Shown here in pieces: positions 50,301-59,326 of a stretch of 64,000 bases of DNA. The translations under genes were made by a program, and so were the position numbers. Each line of letters opens with the position of its first letter. The stretch's first letter is position 1. Location of the stretch: NCBI RefSeq assembly GCF_011039275.1, contig NZ_JAAKGB010000001.1, forward strand, positions 1,178,001 to 1,242,000. The letters are read 5' to 3'. A model generated the notes under the pieces. It ran no database searches and was not told the DNA's origin. It saw only the letters and a program-made list of their open reading frames with translations. The stretch comes from Streptococcus hyointestinalis. Lineage in GTDB: Bacteria; Bacillota; Bacilli; Lactobacillales; Streptococcaceae.

Positions 50301-50936
50301 TCATAAGTCCTCCAGCGCTTTTTGGATAGGGGTAGTACCCTCGATAATCTTAACGACCTTACCAATGGTCTCAGGCGTTTTAAGACTCTTAGCAAGTACA
50401 GACGCCACATCCTCTATAGCAATGCTGCCATAAGCATCATTGGTAACTGTAATCATGCCTGTCCCCTCTTTTTCAGAAAGAGCGCCAGGTTGCACGATAG
50501 TATAGTCAAGCTTGGTATTGGTCACTAGATAGTTATCCGCAAAGAACTTGGCAACGTTGTAATCCATAATCTTGCTGAGATTAGGGTGTGACCATTTGTC
50601 AGGCTCCAGCGCATAAAGTGAGCTCAGTAAAACGTAGCGCTTAATGCCAAGGCTCTCTGCTGCTTGCATGGTTTTCACCGCCCCAAAAGCATCCGTCTGC
50701 AACAAATCACGCCCTCGTGAACCCGCTACAAAAAGAACAGCGTCTGCTCCTGCCATGAGCTGCTTCATCTCCTCTACTGAAGCGTGTAAATCAAAGGCGA
50801 CAGGCTCTACACCGCTAAGTTTTATCACCTTTTCAGGATTTCTCGCTGCAGCTCTGACCGTATGCCCATCTGCTACTAACTGCTTTAATAAACTAGTCGC
50901 AACACGACCAGTACTCCCAATAACAAAGACATCCAT
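50301..50936 (-). CDS. NAD(P)H-binding SDR (NmrA/YhfK-like)
   Basis: A 211-residue atypical short-chain dehydrogenase. The N-terminal IGSTGRVATSLLKQL is the dinucleotide loop, followed by DAVLFVAGSRG and VLLSSLYALEPDKW, with DYTIVQPGALSEKEGTG near 145. Family members act as NAD(P)-dependent reductases or redox sensors in stress; substrate unknown. It is first in the operon with the LLM and HAD genes. Confidence 0.82.
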   Translation of the reverse strand: MDVFVIGSTGRVATSLLKQLVADGHTVRAAARNPEKVIKLSGVEPVAFDLHASVEEMKQLMAGADAVLFVAGSRGRDLLQTDAFGAVKTMQAAESLGIKRYVLLSSLYALEPDKWSHPNLSKIMDYNVAKFFADNYLVTNTKLDYTIVQPGALSEKEGTGMITVTNDAYGSIAIEDVASVLAKSLKTPETIGKVVKIIEGTTPIQKALEDL

Positions 50937-50966
50937 ACTCTTCTCCCCTTTCTAGTTATGGTTAGT

Positions 50967-50995
50967 ATTGTAACATTTTCAGACTTTTTGGACAA
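50967..50995 (-). promoter_or_regulatory. Promoter of the SDR / LLM / HAD operon
   Basis: Minus-strand TTGTCC (50990-50995), 17-bp spacer, TACAAT (50967-50972). Confidence 0.75.
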
Positions 50996-51026
50996 TGATT
51001 TGATTTACAAACTATCTCACACCGTC

Positions 51027-51060
51027 TAAAAACGCCCTTAGCAATCTAAGGGCATTTTTT
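51027..51060. terminator. Terminator of pepF
   Basis: GCCCTTAG-CAAT-CTAAGGGC with T-runs on both strands, just behind the pepF stop. Confidence 0.9.
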
Positions 51061-51063
51061 AGG

Positions 51064-52866
51064 TTAGAGATGAGCGCCAGCTTCGACAAGTTTTTCAAGC
51101 TCAGCTAAACGTTCTTCAAAGACTTTGAAGGCTGCTGTGAGGTAGTCTTTACTTTCCATATCCACGCCTGCTTTTTTAATGACATTAAGCGGATAGTCGG
51201 AGTTTCCAGCTTTGAGGTAATTGAGATAAGCCTCTTTATCGGCTTCTTCACCGTGGACAATGCGCTCAGCCAAATAACTGGCTGCCGCAAAGCCTGTCGC
51301 ATACTGAAAGACGTAGTAATTATAGTAGAAATGCGGGATCCTCGCCCACTCGTACTGGATGAAATGATTGTCCTCTTTTTTGAGCCCATAGTATTTCTCG
51401 TTGAGATCAGCGTAGAGCGTATTGAGGTACTCGCTAGTTAGGACAATGCCATCTTGGTCTGCCTTGTGAATCGCCTGCTCAAACTCTGCAAACTGCGTTT
51501 GACGAAAGACTGTACCTTTAAAGCCATCTAGGTAATGGTTTAAAATAGCAAAGCGCTTTTTCGGATCCGTTTCTTCTTTTAACAGCGTTTCCGTTAGAAT
51601 ATTTTCATTAGTCGTAGAAGCAATTTCCGCAAGGAAAATACTGTAATCACCGTACACGTAAGGTTGATGACTTCTCGTAAAAGTAGAGTGAATGCTGTGC
51701 CCTGTCTCGTGGACAAGGGTGAAGAGGTTATCCAAAGTGTCCTGCCAATTAAGGAGCATAAAAGCGTTGGTGTCGTAAGAGCCACCAGAGTAGGCGCCTG
51801 AGCGCTTGCCTTTATTGACCTTGACATCAATCCAGCGCTCACTAAAAGCACGCTTGACTTCTTTGAGGTAATCCTCACCAAAAACAGCCAGCACTTCCTG
51901 CGCTTTTTCAAGTGCGTCCTCGTAGCTATAAGCCATATCCATCTCAGACAGTGGTGTGTAGAGGTCATACATCTTCAAGTCATCAAGCCCCAACACTTTT
52001 TGACGTAGCGCCACATAGCGGTGAAGCAGCGGCAAGTTTTCATTAACCGTCTCAAGGAGCGTGTCATAGACACTCTCTGGGATAAAATTGCTAGCCAGCG
52101 CAGCTTGTCTCGCTGAGCTATACTTGTGCACACGTGCGTCAAAATTATGCACCTTGACATTAGTTTGTAGGGTCTTGGCATAGGTGTGCTGATACTGCTC
52201 ATAGACACTGTAAAGTCCTTCGTAGGCAGTTTTTCTGGTCTTGCGGTCTTTTGACTCCATGAGACTGATGAAATTACCATGACTAAGCTGAATGTCCTTT
52301 CCTTCTTCATCTTTGACAAATGGAAAGACAATGTCAGCATTGTCGAGGATTTCAAAGGTTTCGCTACTTGCGTTGAAAATCTCACTAGCTCCTGCTAAGA
52401 GCTCTTCTTCTGCTTGGGTCAGCACATGCTCTTTGCGTTTAAAGAGCTTTTCAAAGAAATGGCTGTAGCGCTTCAAGTCTGGTGTTTCCTCTAAAAATTG
52501 CGCATAGGTAGCCGTATCAAGCGCCATAAACTCTGGCTCGTAAAAGGAAAAGGTCTCGCTGAACTTGGCATAGAGCGCTGTTGCCTTGGCTTGGAACTCT
52601 TGGTATTTAGCGACGGTCGTGTCTTGGTCATTTTTCATAGACGCATAGACGTAGGCTTTCTCTAGGCGGCGAGACAAAGCCAACTCCAGGTCAGTAATGT
52701 CTCTTAGGCTCTCACTTGAGTCCAAAAGGTGCCCAGCACAGCTCTTTGCCTCATCAATAGCTGCTGACAGTTCCGTCATCTCTTGCTCCCACGCCTCATC
52801 ACTCTCAAAGACAGTGGTCAAATCCCATTGGTACTTCTCATCAATCGCTTGTCGGTTATCTGACAT
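51064..52866 (-). CDS. pepF: Oligoendopeptidase F (M3B zinc peptidase)
   Basis: A 600-residue cytoplasmic peptidase with the zinc site HETGH in [13 protein letters not shown] (near residue 385) and the partner glutamate in [11 protein letters not shown]. By family it cuts peptides of about 7-17 residues, in nutrition and signal-peptide turnover. It follows coiA by 18 bases and is probably co-transcribed with it, the usual streptococcal order. In relatives the O-methyltransferase and prsA come next; here seven other genes lie between. Confidence 0.94.
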   Translation of the reverse strand: MSDNRQAIDEKYQWDLTTVFESDEAWEQEMTELSAAIDEAKSCAGHLLDSSESLRDITDLELALSRRLEKAYVYASMKNDQDTTVAKYQEFQAKATALYAKFSETFSFYEPEFMALDTATYAQFLEETPDLKRYSHFFEKLFKRKEHVLTQAEEELLAGASEIFNASSETFEILDNADIVFPFVKDEEGKDIQLSHGNFISLMESKDRKTRKTAYEGLYSVYEQYQHTYAKTLQTNVKVHNFDARVHKYSSARQAALASNFIPESVYDTLLETVNENLPLLHRYVALRQKVLGLDDLKMYDLYTPLSEMDMAYSYEDALEKAQEVLAVFGEDYLKEVKRAFSERWIDVKVNKGKRSGAYSGGSYDTNAFMLLNWQDTLDNLFTLVHETGHSIHSTFTRSHQPYVYGDYSIFLAEIASTTNENILTETLLKEETDPKKRFAILNHYLDGFKGTVFRQTQFAEFEQAIHKADQDGIVLTSEYLNTLYADLNEKYYGLKKEDNHFIQYEWARIPHFYYNYYVFQYATGFAAASYLAERIVHGEEADKEAYLNYLKAGNSDYPLNVIKKAGVDMESKDYLTAAFKVFEERLAELEKLVEAGAHL

Positions 52867-52884
52867 CTCTTCTCTCCTTAAGCT

Positions 52885-53826
52885 TTAGTTTTCCTTTATT
52901 GTACCATAAAATGCTGGCGAATAAAGCGTTTGAACAGCGCTTGAACCTAGCTTTTGATAATATTTGTAAAAAGCTTGATAAAACCAAGTCAAATCCTCTG
53001 TGACAAGACTGAGTTTGTGGCTATCAAAAGGTCTCACCTGCGGGAAAAAGGCTGACGCTGGCTGCCCCAAGAGATTACCACCAGAAAGGTAAACCTTTTC
53101 CTGCTCTTTTAGCCAGCGGTGATTGCCATTGTAGAGCTGACGCTGGATATAGGTCAGAATCTTGTCATCCTGCTTGATACTGTAGCTGCTGACTGCCTGC
53201 GCTTTGTAAGGCAAGCGCAAAAACGCCAACACATCCTCATCAAAAGAGCAGGTCTTGGTCAAATAATGCAGCTGCCCTTTGAGGTCTTGGTAGATGAGGT
53301 ATTTGAGCCTGATGAGGCGTTGTTTGTAGTCAAGCTCCAGATAGTAAAAGCCCATGTTTTTGGAAAACTGTAAAAACTGTTCTTGCAAGGGCGAGATTTT
53401 CTTGCCCAACCACAGCTTTTCCCCCAGCAACCACAGGACATGAATGCCTGCCTGCTGATAGGCTTTGCTACGCTCTATGAGCCGTTTTTCAGACAGACGA
53501 CTGCACTGCACCTCAAGCGCTAAGCGCTCACCCACAAAGACATCAGCAATCTGACCAATCTCCTCTAGGACACGCTCCACCTCTACTTTTGATGTTTTAG
53601 ATATTGCCTTGTAAAGCTCCGCCTTTAAGCCTAAGTGCTCTGCTGATTCGTTTTCACTATAAAACTGGCAGGCTTCTAAGCTGATATGCGCAAAATGCGT
53701 CCGCATGACCTTGCCCACCTTGAGCCGGACAGGTTGCTTGCAAGCAGGACAGAAAAAGTCCCGCTTCTCTGGAACGCCATCCAGCACCGTCACCAGTTGA
53801 TTGTCACTATTATGTGCCACTAACAT
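52885..53826 (-). CDS. coiA: Competence protein CoiA
   Basis: A 313-residue late-competence protein involved in recombination of taken-up DNA. A zinc knuckle (C26-P-A-C29, then H44/H47 in RTHFAHIS) is followed by a nuclease-like core (DVFVGERLALEVQCSRLSEK). ATG 53826 follows GGAGGTGGTGTG; the extension to 53892 would cross the ComX promoter. A perfect cin-box lies 21 bp upstream of the start. Confidence 0.92.
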   Translation of the reverse strand: MLVAHNSDNQLVTVLDGVPEKRDFFCPACKQPVRLKVGKVMRTHFAHISLEACQFYSENESAEHLGLKAELYKAISKTSKVEVERVLEEIGQIADVFVGERLALEVQCSRLSEKRLIERSKAYQQAGIHVLWLLGEKLWLGKKISPLQEQFLQFSKNMGFYYLELDYKQRLIRLKYLIYQDLKGQLHYLTKTCSFDEDVLAFLRLPYKAQAVSSYSIKQDDKILTYIQRQLYNGNHRWLKEQEKVYLSGGNLLGQPASAFFPQVRPFDSHKLSLVTEDLTWFYQAFYKYYQKLGSSAVQTLYSPAFYGTIKEN

Positions 53827-53846
53827 CACACCACCTCCTACTAGAC

Positions 53847-53854
53847 TATTCGTA
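53847..53854 (-). promoter_or_regulatory. ComX/SigX cin-box of coiA
   Basis: Minus-strand TACGAATA, the exact late-competence -10 element, preceded by a short T-tract and 20 bp before the coiA start codon. It should be read by the alternative sigma factor ComX only during competence. Confidence 0.9.
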
Positions 53855-53888
53855 AGAAAACATAGAAAGCGATTACTTGGTGGTGGTG

Positions 53889-54266
53889 TCAACTCTTTTT
53901 ATCTTGTATCTCCCTACAGTGCGCTAGATGAATCCCCAGTAAACTCTTGTAAAAGTCCGCCATTGTTTTGGCACTTCTAAAATAGCGAATCCAGTAAACT
54001 TCATAAAGGAGCATTAGAGAAAAGGACAGAATCAGCCAGCACGACCAGCCTGACCATGTCTTCACATTAAAGGCCTTAAACATAAGAACAAGACCAGAGA
54101 CTGCAACCTGTCCAAGTCGCTCCAATAATTGAAGTGCTTTATTTTCCCTGCTCGCATATTCTTGATAGCCCTTTGGTTGGTGTTTTGTCCATATTATATT
54201 TGGCAGCGCTAGCATTATCAGATAAATCAGCCCTACATAAGAAAATCCAAACTGCACTGTGCTCAC
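53889..54266 (-). CDS. Membrane protein, apparently shortened
   Basis: A 125-residue protein with three transmembrane helices (VGLIYLIMLALPNIIW, VAVSGLVLMFKAF, CWLILSFSLMLLYEVYWI). It continues FRSAKTMADFYKSLLGIHLA-HCREIQDKKS and stops. Family members that I recall continue after FYKSLLGIP with another two helices and end in GIHL-H... , so about 45 residues look deleted between LLGI and HL. Function unknown. Its end overlaps the coiA promoter. Confidence 0.6.
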   Translation of the reverse strand: MSTVQFGFSYVGLIYLIMLALPNIIWTKHQPKGYQEYASRENKALQLLERLGQVAVSGLVLMFKAFNVKTWSGWSCWLILSFSLMLLYEVYWIRYFRSAKTMADFYKSLLGIHLAHCREIQDKKS

Positions 54267-54281
54267 CTATTCCTATCCCTT

Positions 54282-55127
54282 TCATTTGTCATCATGACAT
54301 CCCACCTCACGCACAATCTCCTGCCAATACACCAGATAAAGCATGTGTCCTAGATCATCAAGGACATGCTTTTTTGTGATATGATAATGGCTTTCAAAGT
54401 AGTCTACATAGGAAATGGGGACGGTTTTGTCCTCTCTACCATGCCAAAGATAGACTGGGATATGGTCGGGGATTTTGAGTGTATCTCGCTTCTGACAAAG
54501 GGCGTAGGCGTCGTAGTAGACACCTAGACCATCATTTGCCACGGCGTTTAGGACTGCTGATTTTATCACATCTTGGTTTTCCTTGATAAATTGCCGTTCT
54601 GTCTCAGACAGAGTCGCTAAATTGTGCGCAAGCTGCTTGTCATAATGGCTTGTGATGGCTTTTGCCATGCGTTTAAAACAGAACTTAGAAAGCGCTTTAC
54701 ATTTCAAGGTCAAAAAAGCTATCCATTTCCAGCTAGGGGATATGATTTTCTTTGTCGCAGGAGAGTTGATGGGGATCATGCTACTCACCAAGGTCAGTGA
54801 CGTGACCATATCAGGAAAATGCTGTGCAAAAAGCTGAGCATAGTAGCCTCCTGCGCTATGTCCAATGAGTTTGACAGATCTTACCTTATGCCTTTGTAAA
54901 ATCTCATGGACACACTCGAGAAAATCCTCCATGCTGTAGTAAGGCACTACCTGCGACTGCCCAATCCCAAAGCGCTCAAAAGAAACTAGACAGCAACTAC
55001 CAGCCTCTAAACAATAAGCCTTTGACCCCACAAAGCCATGAAAAAAGACAATCACTTCATCCTGCCAATCGCCACTCCGACAATAAGCCAGTTTTCTGCC
55101 ATTGACACTCTCTACTTGATTATACAT
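54282..55127 (-). CDS. Alpha/beta hydrolase
   Basis: A 281-residue hydrolase. The oxyanion HGF at 30-32, nucleophile S91 in LIGHSAGGYY, the acid in WHGREDKTVP and the histidine in LDDLGHML give a complete triad. Cytoplasmic; substrate unknown. It lies 15 bp upstream of the shortened membrane protein gene. Confidence 0.85.
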   Translation of the reverse strand: MYNQVESVNGRKLAYCRSGDWQDEVIVFFHGFVGSKAYCLEAGSCCLVSFERFGIGQSQVVPYYSMEDFLECVHEILQRHKVRSVKLIGHSAGGYYAQLFAQHFPDMVTSLTLVSSMIPINSPATKKIISPSWKWIAFLTLKCKALSKFCFKRMAKAITSHYDKQLAHNLATLSETERQFIKENQDVIKSAVLNAVANDGLGVYYDAYALCQKRDTLKIPDHIPVYLWHGREDKTVPISYVDYFESHYHITKKHVLDDLGHMLYLVYWQEIVREVGCHDDK

Positions 55128-55182
55128 TTTCTCTCCTTGCTAATAATCCCCAAACAAATAGTCCTGACCTTATTATAACACT

Positions 55183-55210
55183 AAAAAAACTCCCCGTCTG
55201 GAGAGTTTTG
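55183..55210 (-). terminator. Terminator behind the GRP permease
   Basis: Minus-strand AAACTCTCC...GGGGAGTTT followed by T4, just behind the stop codon at 55217. Confidence 0.85.
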
Positions 55211-55216
55211 TGGCTA

Positions 55217-56083
55217 TCATAGGAAAATCGTCATCACGCTTGCAAGCACGATAATGACAAGCCCTAGATAAGTGAGGAAAAGCTCACGTTTTGGCTTCGT
55301 TTCTTTGAGAATGTAAATGCCACCTAGTGTTGAGAGGATGACATTGAGCTGAGTGAGGATAAAGGCGAGCGTCACGCCGTTTAGCTTAGCTGAGAAGATG
55401 TAAGCTAATGACGCAATCCCAAAGATAATCCCAACACCAGCACATTGCCAGCTTTCTTTTGCCTTGAAAGCTTGGCGTTCTTTGAAGCTAGCGTAAAGAA
55501 CAGACCCGACTAAAACACCAAGCATTTGTGGTAGAAACATAGACAAACCATCTGCATTGACCATTTTAGGCACAGCACTGTAAAACCAATAACCAAAGCT
55601 AGTGAAAGCTAAAATCTGCACTCCTTTTGCTAGATGAGTCGGTTTGTTGCTAGCGCCTTTTGGCTCAAGCGAAGTCAGATAAGCTCCGAAAATCAAGAGC
55701 GCAATCGCTAAAAAACCAAAGATTTTAGACGTCCAACTAGACCATTCTCCAAAAGCTAAAACACCGATGATAGATGTCCCAAGCAATTGCAGACCTGTTG
55801 AGATTGGCATTGTTTTTGAAACACCAATCACGTCATAGCTAGACACTTGCCCAGCTTGACCAATAACCCAGAACATCCCAGAGATGAAACTGAGTAATAA
55901 AGCTGTGCTTGACAGACCGCTCGGATGACACACGAGCTGCACGATGACTCCAATAACGGTTGCACCAATCCCAAACCCCAACATACTGTTGACAGGTGTT
56001 CCACCAATCTTTTTCAAAATCAAGGGCTGAATCCCCCAGCCAATCGCTGGAATAAGTGCGATTAGTAAACCAAAAGCTGACAT
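55217..56083 (-). CDS. GRP family sugar transporter (GlcU/RbsU-like)
   Basis: A 288-residue permease with ten predicted transmembrane helices and the GRP features (LIPAIGWGIQPLILKKIGG, GVSKTMPISTGLQLLGTS, and LNVILSTLGGIYILKE). Members carry glucose or ribose by proton symport (GlcU, RbsU); sugar unclear here. A cre-like AAGAAAGCGCTATG lies about 85 bp upstream with three mismatches. It has its own terminator. Confidence 0.85.
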   Translation of the reverse strand: MSAFGLLIALIPAIGWGIQPLILKKIGGTPVNSMLGFGIGATVIGVIVQLVCHPSGLSSTALLLSFISGMFWVIGQAGQVSSYDVIGVSKTMPISTGLQLLGTSIIGVLAFGEWSSWTSKIFGFLAIALLIFGAYLTSLEPKGASNKPTHLAKGVQILAFTSFGYWFYSAVPKMVNADGLSMFLPQMLGVLVGSVLYASFKERQAFKAKESWQCAGVGIIFGIASLAYIFSAKLNGVTLAFILTQLNVILSTLGGIYILKETKPKRELFLTYLGLVIIVLASVMTIFL

Positions 56084-56227
56084 AATGATGATTACCTCCT
56101 TAACATGCCAGTTAGACTATGGATAGCCATACAAAAAATAGCTACCTACCACCCTACCAAAAAGAAAGCGCTATGTCAATCTTTTTCTAATCATTATCAC
56201 ATCCTATAGAGCTATTTTGGACACAAA

Positions 56228-56263
56228 GAAAAGAAATTGCCAATTAGTGAGCAATTTCTTCTA
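56228..56263 (-). terminator. Terminator of the PTS operon
   Basis: AAGAAATTGC...GCAATTTCTT, a perfect 10-bp stem, followed by TTTC-type T-rich DNA on the minus strand. Confidence 0.75.
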
Positions 56264-56268
56264 AAAAT

Positions 56269-57579
56269 TTAATTTTCTTCATTTTCACTAGCTTGCCATC
56301 TGCGTTCAACGCTCATCACAAACGGTAGATAAAGAAGAATATCTAAAACGATTAACAAAGCTTGTAAGATAGAGGCTTGCCAACTACCTGTCGCCAAAAA
56401 TCCCGAAATGATAGGAGGCATGGTCCAACCTGGGTCGGCATAAGTACCAGGGACAATTCCCGTCGCAAATGCTACATAGGCAACCACAAGATTAAGAGCT
56501 GGCGCTAAAACAAATGGAATAACTGTCAGTATATTAAGGACAACAGGCAACCCAAACATCGTTGGCTCATTGATGTTAAACAAAGCAGGAAGAAGGGTAA
56601 TGGGAGAGAGTACCTTAGCTTGTTTACTCGCTTTTTGACGACGTGCTAACCAGGCTAAGGCTAAAACGAGCCCAATGGTTGCTCCGGAACCACCGATGAA
56701 CACAAAATTATCCATAAAAACAGAAGTAAAAATATGTGGCAACTCTTGACCTGCCTTGTGAGCAGCTGCATTTTCCGTTAAATTTGCCAGCCAAATCGGT
56801 TTCATGATGGGATTGTTTAGGACATTTCCACCGTGAACACCACAAAACCACAAAAGACCATTGAGGAGTACGACAATGAGATTCCCAATTAAGGTACTTC
56901 CTAAAAGACCAAATGGCACACCTAAAACGGTTTTTACAATATCATGAACATTTGGTAGAGCGAACTTATCTAGCAAAGCATAAATGAGAAGCCATGATGC
57001 AATAATGACTGCGCCTGGTATAATCGCACTAAAACTCTTTGAAACAGCAGGTGGCACACCATCTGGCATCTTGATACGAATATCTTTTTTCATGAACCAA
57101 AGGTAAATAGAACCATTGATAAGCCCCATCACAATGGCTACAAACAAACCACCTGATGACAAGAAAGAGGGCGCTATTCCTGAAACTTCACCGAGCTTTT
57201 TACCTGCTTCATTGATAAAAGGAATGGAATAGGGCGTCACGGTTAAAAATGCGGAAACATTGATAAAACCTGCAGACACACCGTCAGCCTTGTTTTGTTT
57301 AGCTAAACTGTAAGGAATGCCAAAAGCTGCAACTAAGGCAATAAGATTAAAACTAGAGTCTACACCTTTCCATAGATAACCTGCTACACCGATTTCTCCT
57401 AGCCAAGCTTCCCAGCCAGGAATAGGAAAACTTGCGATAATCATGAATAAAGACCCAATCAAAATCAAAGGAATAGAGTAGGTTATCCCGTCACGGATAG
57501 CAATCAATAGTTTGTTATTCCCTAGACGTCCAGCAACTGGAACTAATTTTTCCTGAACAAATACTTCAAACTTACTCAT
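56269..57579 (-). CDS. PTS EIIC, lactose/cellobiose family
   Basis: A 436-residue permease of the Lac family with about ten helices, the N-terminal KLVPVAGRLGNNKLLIAIRD, the substrate loop GVHGGNVLNNP and the LFNINEPTMFGLP signature. By family it imports beta-glucosides, cellobiose or similar disaccharides with phosphorylation. It overlaps the EIIA gene by 4 bases. Last gene of the operon. Confidence 0.94.
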   Translation of the reverse strand: MSKFEVFVQEKLVPVAGRLGNNKLLIAIRDGITYSIPLILIGSLFMIIASFPIPGWEAWLGEIGVAGYLWKGVDSSFNLIALVAAFGIPYSLAKQNKADGVSAGFINVSAFLTVTPYSIPFINEAGKKLGEVSGIAPSFLSSGGLFVAIVMGLINGSIYLWFMKKDIRIKMPDGVPPAVSKSFSAIIPGAVIIASWLLIYALLDKFALPNVHDIVKTVLGVPFGLLGSTLIGNLIVVLLNGLLWFCGVHGGNVLNNPIMKPIWLANLTENAAAHKAGQELPHIFTSVFMDNFVFIGGSGATIGLVLALAWLARRQKASKQAKVLSPITLLPALFNINEPTMFGLPVVLNILTVIPFVLAPALNLVVAYVAFATGIVPGTYADPGWTMPPIISGFLATGSWQASILQALLIVLDILLYLPFVMSVERRWQASENEEN

Positions 57580-57899
57580 AACATCTCTCCTGATATTCTG
57601 TCATATATAGCAACAACTTCTTTGGCCAAATCGACAAAAGTAATACTAGTCATCAAATGATCTTGACCATGCACTAAGAGCAGACTATAAGGAACTGCAT
57701 GACCTTGTGCTTCTTGTGTCAACATTGCTGTTTGAGAGTGGTGGGCGGCTATTAAGGCTTTATCTGCTTCTTTTAGCATTTCATTAGCTTTGTCACATTG
57801 ATTGGACTTAGCAAGAGCGATAGCTTCCATAGCTAAGGACTTTGCCTGACCCCCATGAAGAATGAGCTCCATGATACTTTCTAATTGTTCTTGATCCAT
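57576..57899 (-). CDS. PTS EIIA, lactose/cellobiose family
   Basis: A 107-residue trimeric EIIA. The phosphorylated histidine is H77 in LLVHGQDHLMTS (the H-x-Q-D-H-L-M block), and the long helices MEAIALAKSNQCDKANEMLK form the coil. Between EIIB (6-bp gap) and EIIC (overlap). Confidence 0.94.
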   Translation of the reverse strand: MDQEQLESIMELILHGGQAKSLAMEAIALAKSNQCDKANEMLKEADKALIAAHHSQTAMLTQEAQGHAVPYSLLLVHGQDHLMTSITFVDLAKEVVAIYDRISGEML

Positions 57900-57904
57900 T
57901 TTAG

Positions 57905-58216
57905 TTACCTCATTAGATTTTCAGCTAACTCAACCACCTTAGCTCCATTCATCATACCATAATCCACCATGGGAATAACGGCAACGGGAATGGTGTCAGA
58001 AAACAATTCTTGAAAACGTTTCAGATTATAAGCTACTTGTGGACCTAGTAAAATCACATCAACAGGATTATTTTGGGCATAGTCTTCAGCTTCTGCCAGT
58101 GATAGAGCAAAAATAGATAGATCTAAGCCCTTCTCTGTAGCTGCTTGCTCCATTTTGGTCACCAACAAACTGGTACTCATGCCTGCTGCGCAAGCTAACA
58201 TAATAGTTTTTGTCAT
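57905..58216 (-). CDS. PTS EIIB, lactose/cellobiose family
   Basis: A 103-residue EIIB with the phosphorylated C9 in MLACAAGMSTSLLV and the DVILLGPQVAYN loop. It passes phosphate from EIIA to the incoming sugar. It lies 14 bp behind the TIM-barrel gene. Confidence 0.94.
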   Translation of the reverse strand: MTKTIMLACAAGMSTSLLVTKMEQAATEKGLDLSIFALSLAEAEDYAQNNPVDVILLGPQVAYNLKRFQELFSDTIPVAVIPMVDYGMMNGAKVVELAENLMR

Positions 58217-58230
58217 GATTTTCTCCTCCT

Positions 58231-59130
58231 TTATCGACGAATGGAGCGTGCCATTCTAACAATGGTATGGCGTTTTCCTCGAATGGTATCGCTAAGAGCA
58301 TAAATATTTTCAACAGGAGCAACACCGCTATATCCAGCATCTCCTATATGCTGAATATCTACACCACATATTTTATTGCGAAGAGCAATTGTTCTAATCA
58401 CACTGCTGTCCGCCCCTTCTTGACTAGTCCCAATAGCCGACATAACCAAAGCCTCAAAAGCATGTGCTTGTTCAACAATAGTTTTCAACTCCTGCTCTGT
58501 AAATCCAGGAACCGTGCCAACTGCAGGAACTAAAACAATATCAGTGCCCGCTTTAATGAAATTTTGAACAGTTTTTATATCAATTACAGGTTCATTAGAA
58601 CCCGAAGCATGCATTTTTCCAGCAATAACTAATCCTGAAAAAGTACTTTTAGCAAGTTTGATTGCTTTTTCAATCTGACTATTGCTCACACCTGCACCTG
58701 GATTACCCGTCAAACAAACAAAATCAAACCCCAAATCTTCAATTTTTTGAAACGTTTTTAATGTTGCCTGTCTCCCTTCTGGTAACCGTTGACGATTTTC
58801 TGTCATCTCCATGGTTAGGTCAATTGGTTCTAAATTAACACCAATTGGACGTCCTATAAGATGACGTAATGTTTGAATAGGACGGTCACTCTCTGGCAAG
58901 CCAAAAATGTCGATATTAAAGACATCTAAACAATTAAGCAAAATCAAATCGGCGCTAAAAGCAGCGGCAATCTCTGCATTTGTGATAATATCCCCTGTCC
59001 AAGAAGGACGTGGGGCAACATTTTCAGATAAAACAACCCTTCCATCACTTGCTTTTATAGCCTGCTTAAGCTCTGTTGCCGATAGATTGAGAAGCTCAGA
59101 ACTATCAGCACTCAATAAACGTACCCCCAT
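58231..59130 (-). CDS. TIM-barrel protein of the PTS operon (DUF7916-like)
   Basis: A 299-residue protein. Repeating beta-alpha units (VRLLSADSSELLNLSATELK, LILLNCLDVFNIDIF, FDFVCLTGNPGAGVSN, LVIAGKMHASGS, TDIVLVPAVGTVPGF) fit a TIM barrel like phosphonomutase/BtpA-type enzymes. From memory this group is now filed as DUF7916 and is found beside cellobiose-type PTS genes; older labels such as haloacid dehalogenase are wrong. ATG 59130 follows AGGAG by 8 bases; the in-frame GTG at 59139 is less likely. It could act on the imported phospho-sugar (inference). First gene of the operon. Confidence 0.75.
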   Translation of the reverse strand: MGVRLLSADSSELLNLSATELKQAIKASDGRVVLSENVAPRPSWTGDIITNAEIAAAFSADLILLNCLDVFNIDIFGLPESDRPIQTLRHLIGRPIGVNLEPIDLTMEMTENRQRLPEGRQATLKTFQKIEDLGFDFVCLTGNPGAGVSNSQIEKAIKLAKSTFSGLVIAGKMHASGSNEPVIDIKTVQNFIKAGTDIVLVPAVGTVPGFTEQELKTIVEQAHAFEALVMSAIGTSQEGADSSVIRTIALRNKICGVDIQHIGDAGYSGVAPVENIYALSDTIRGKRHTIVRMARSIRR

Positions 59131-59157
59131 ACCATTCACTCCTTTTTTTACTTTTAT

Positions 59158-59163
59158 TTTATA
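59158..59163 (-). promoter_or_regulatory. Weak promoter of the PTS operon (-10 box)
   Basis: Minus-strand TATAAA with no clear -35 at 17 bp (TACCGC), 28 bp before the start codon. Expression likely depends on a regulator. Confidence 0.4.
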
Positions 59164-59246
59164 ACTTTAACCAAAACTTAGCGGTAGCAATCCTTTTTTT
59201 GATTATTTTTTATTACTAAATAAATTATAATCTTCTTTTCCTTTTT

Positions 59247-59260
59247 TGTCAACGCTTTCA
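59247..59260 (-). promoter_or_regulatory. Perfect cre site (CcpA)
   Basis: Minus-strand TGAAAGCGTTGACA matches TGWAANCGNTNWCA at every position. It lies between the PTS operon and the divergent ROK gene, just upstream of the ROK promoter, so both can be repressed by CcpA with HPr-Ser46-P. Confidence 0.85.
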
Positions 59261-59283
59261 CTGAAACTTTATTTATTTTTTGC

Positions 59284-59289
59284 TATAAT
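59284..59289 (+). promoter_or_regulatory. Promoter of the ROK gene (-10 box)
   Basis: TATAAT preceded at 17 bp by CTGAAA (59261-59266), which shares its edge with the cre site. Confidence 0.65.
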
Positions 59290-59326
59290 TGATATAAAAA
59301 TATTATCAATTTTACAGAGGAAAACA

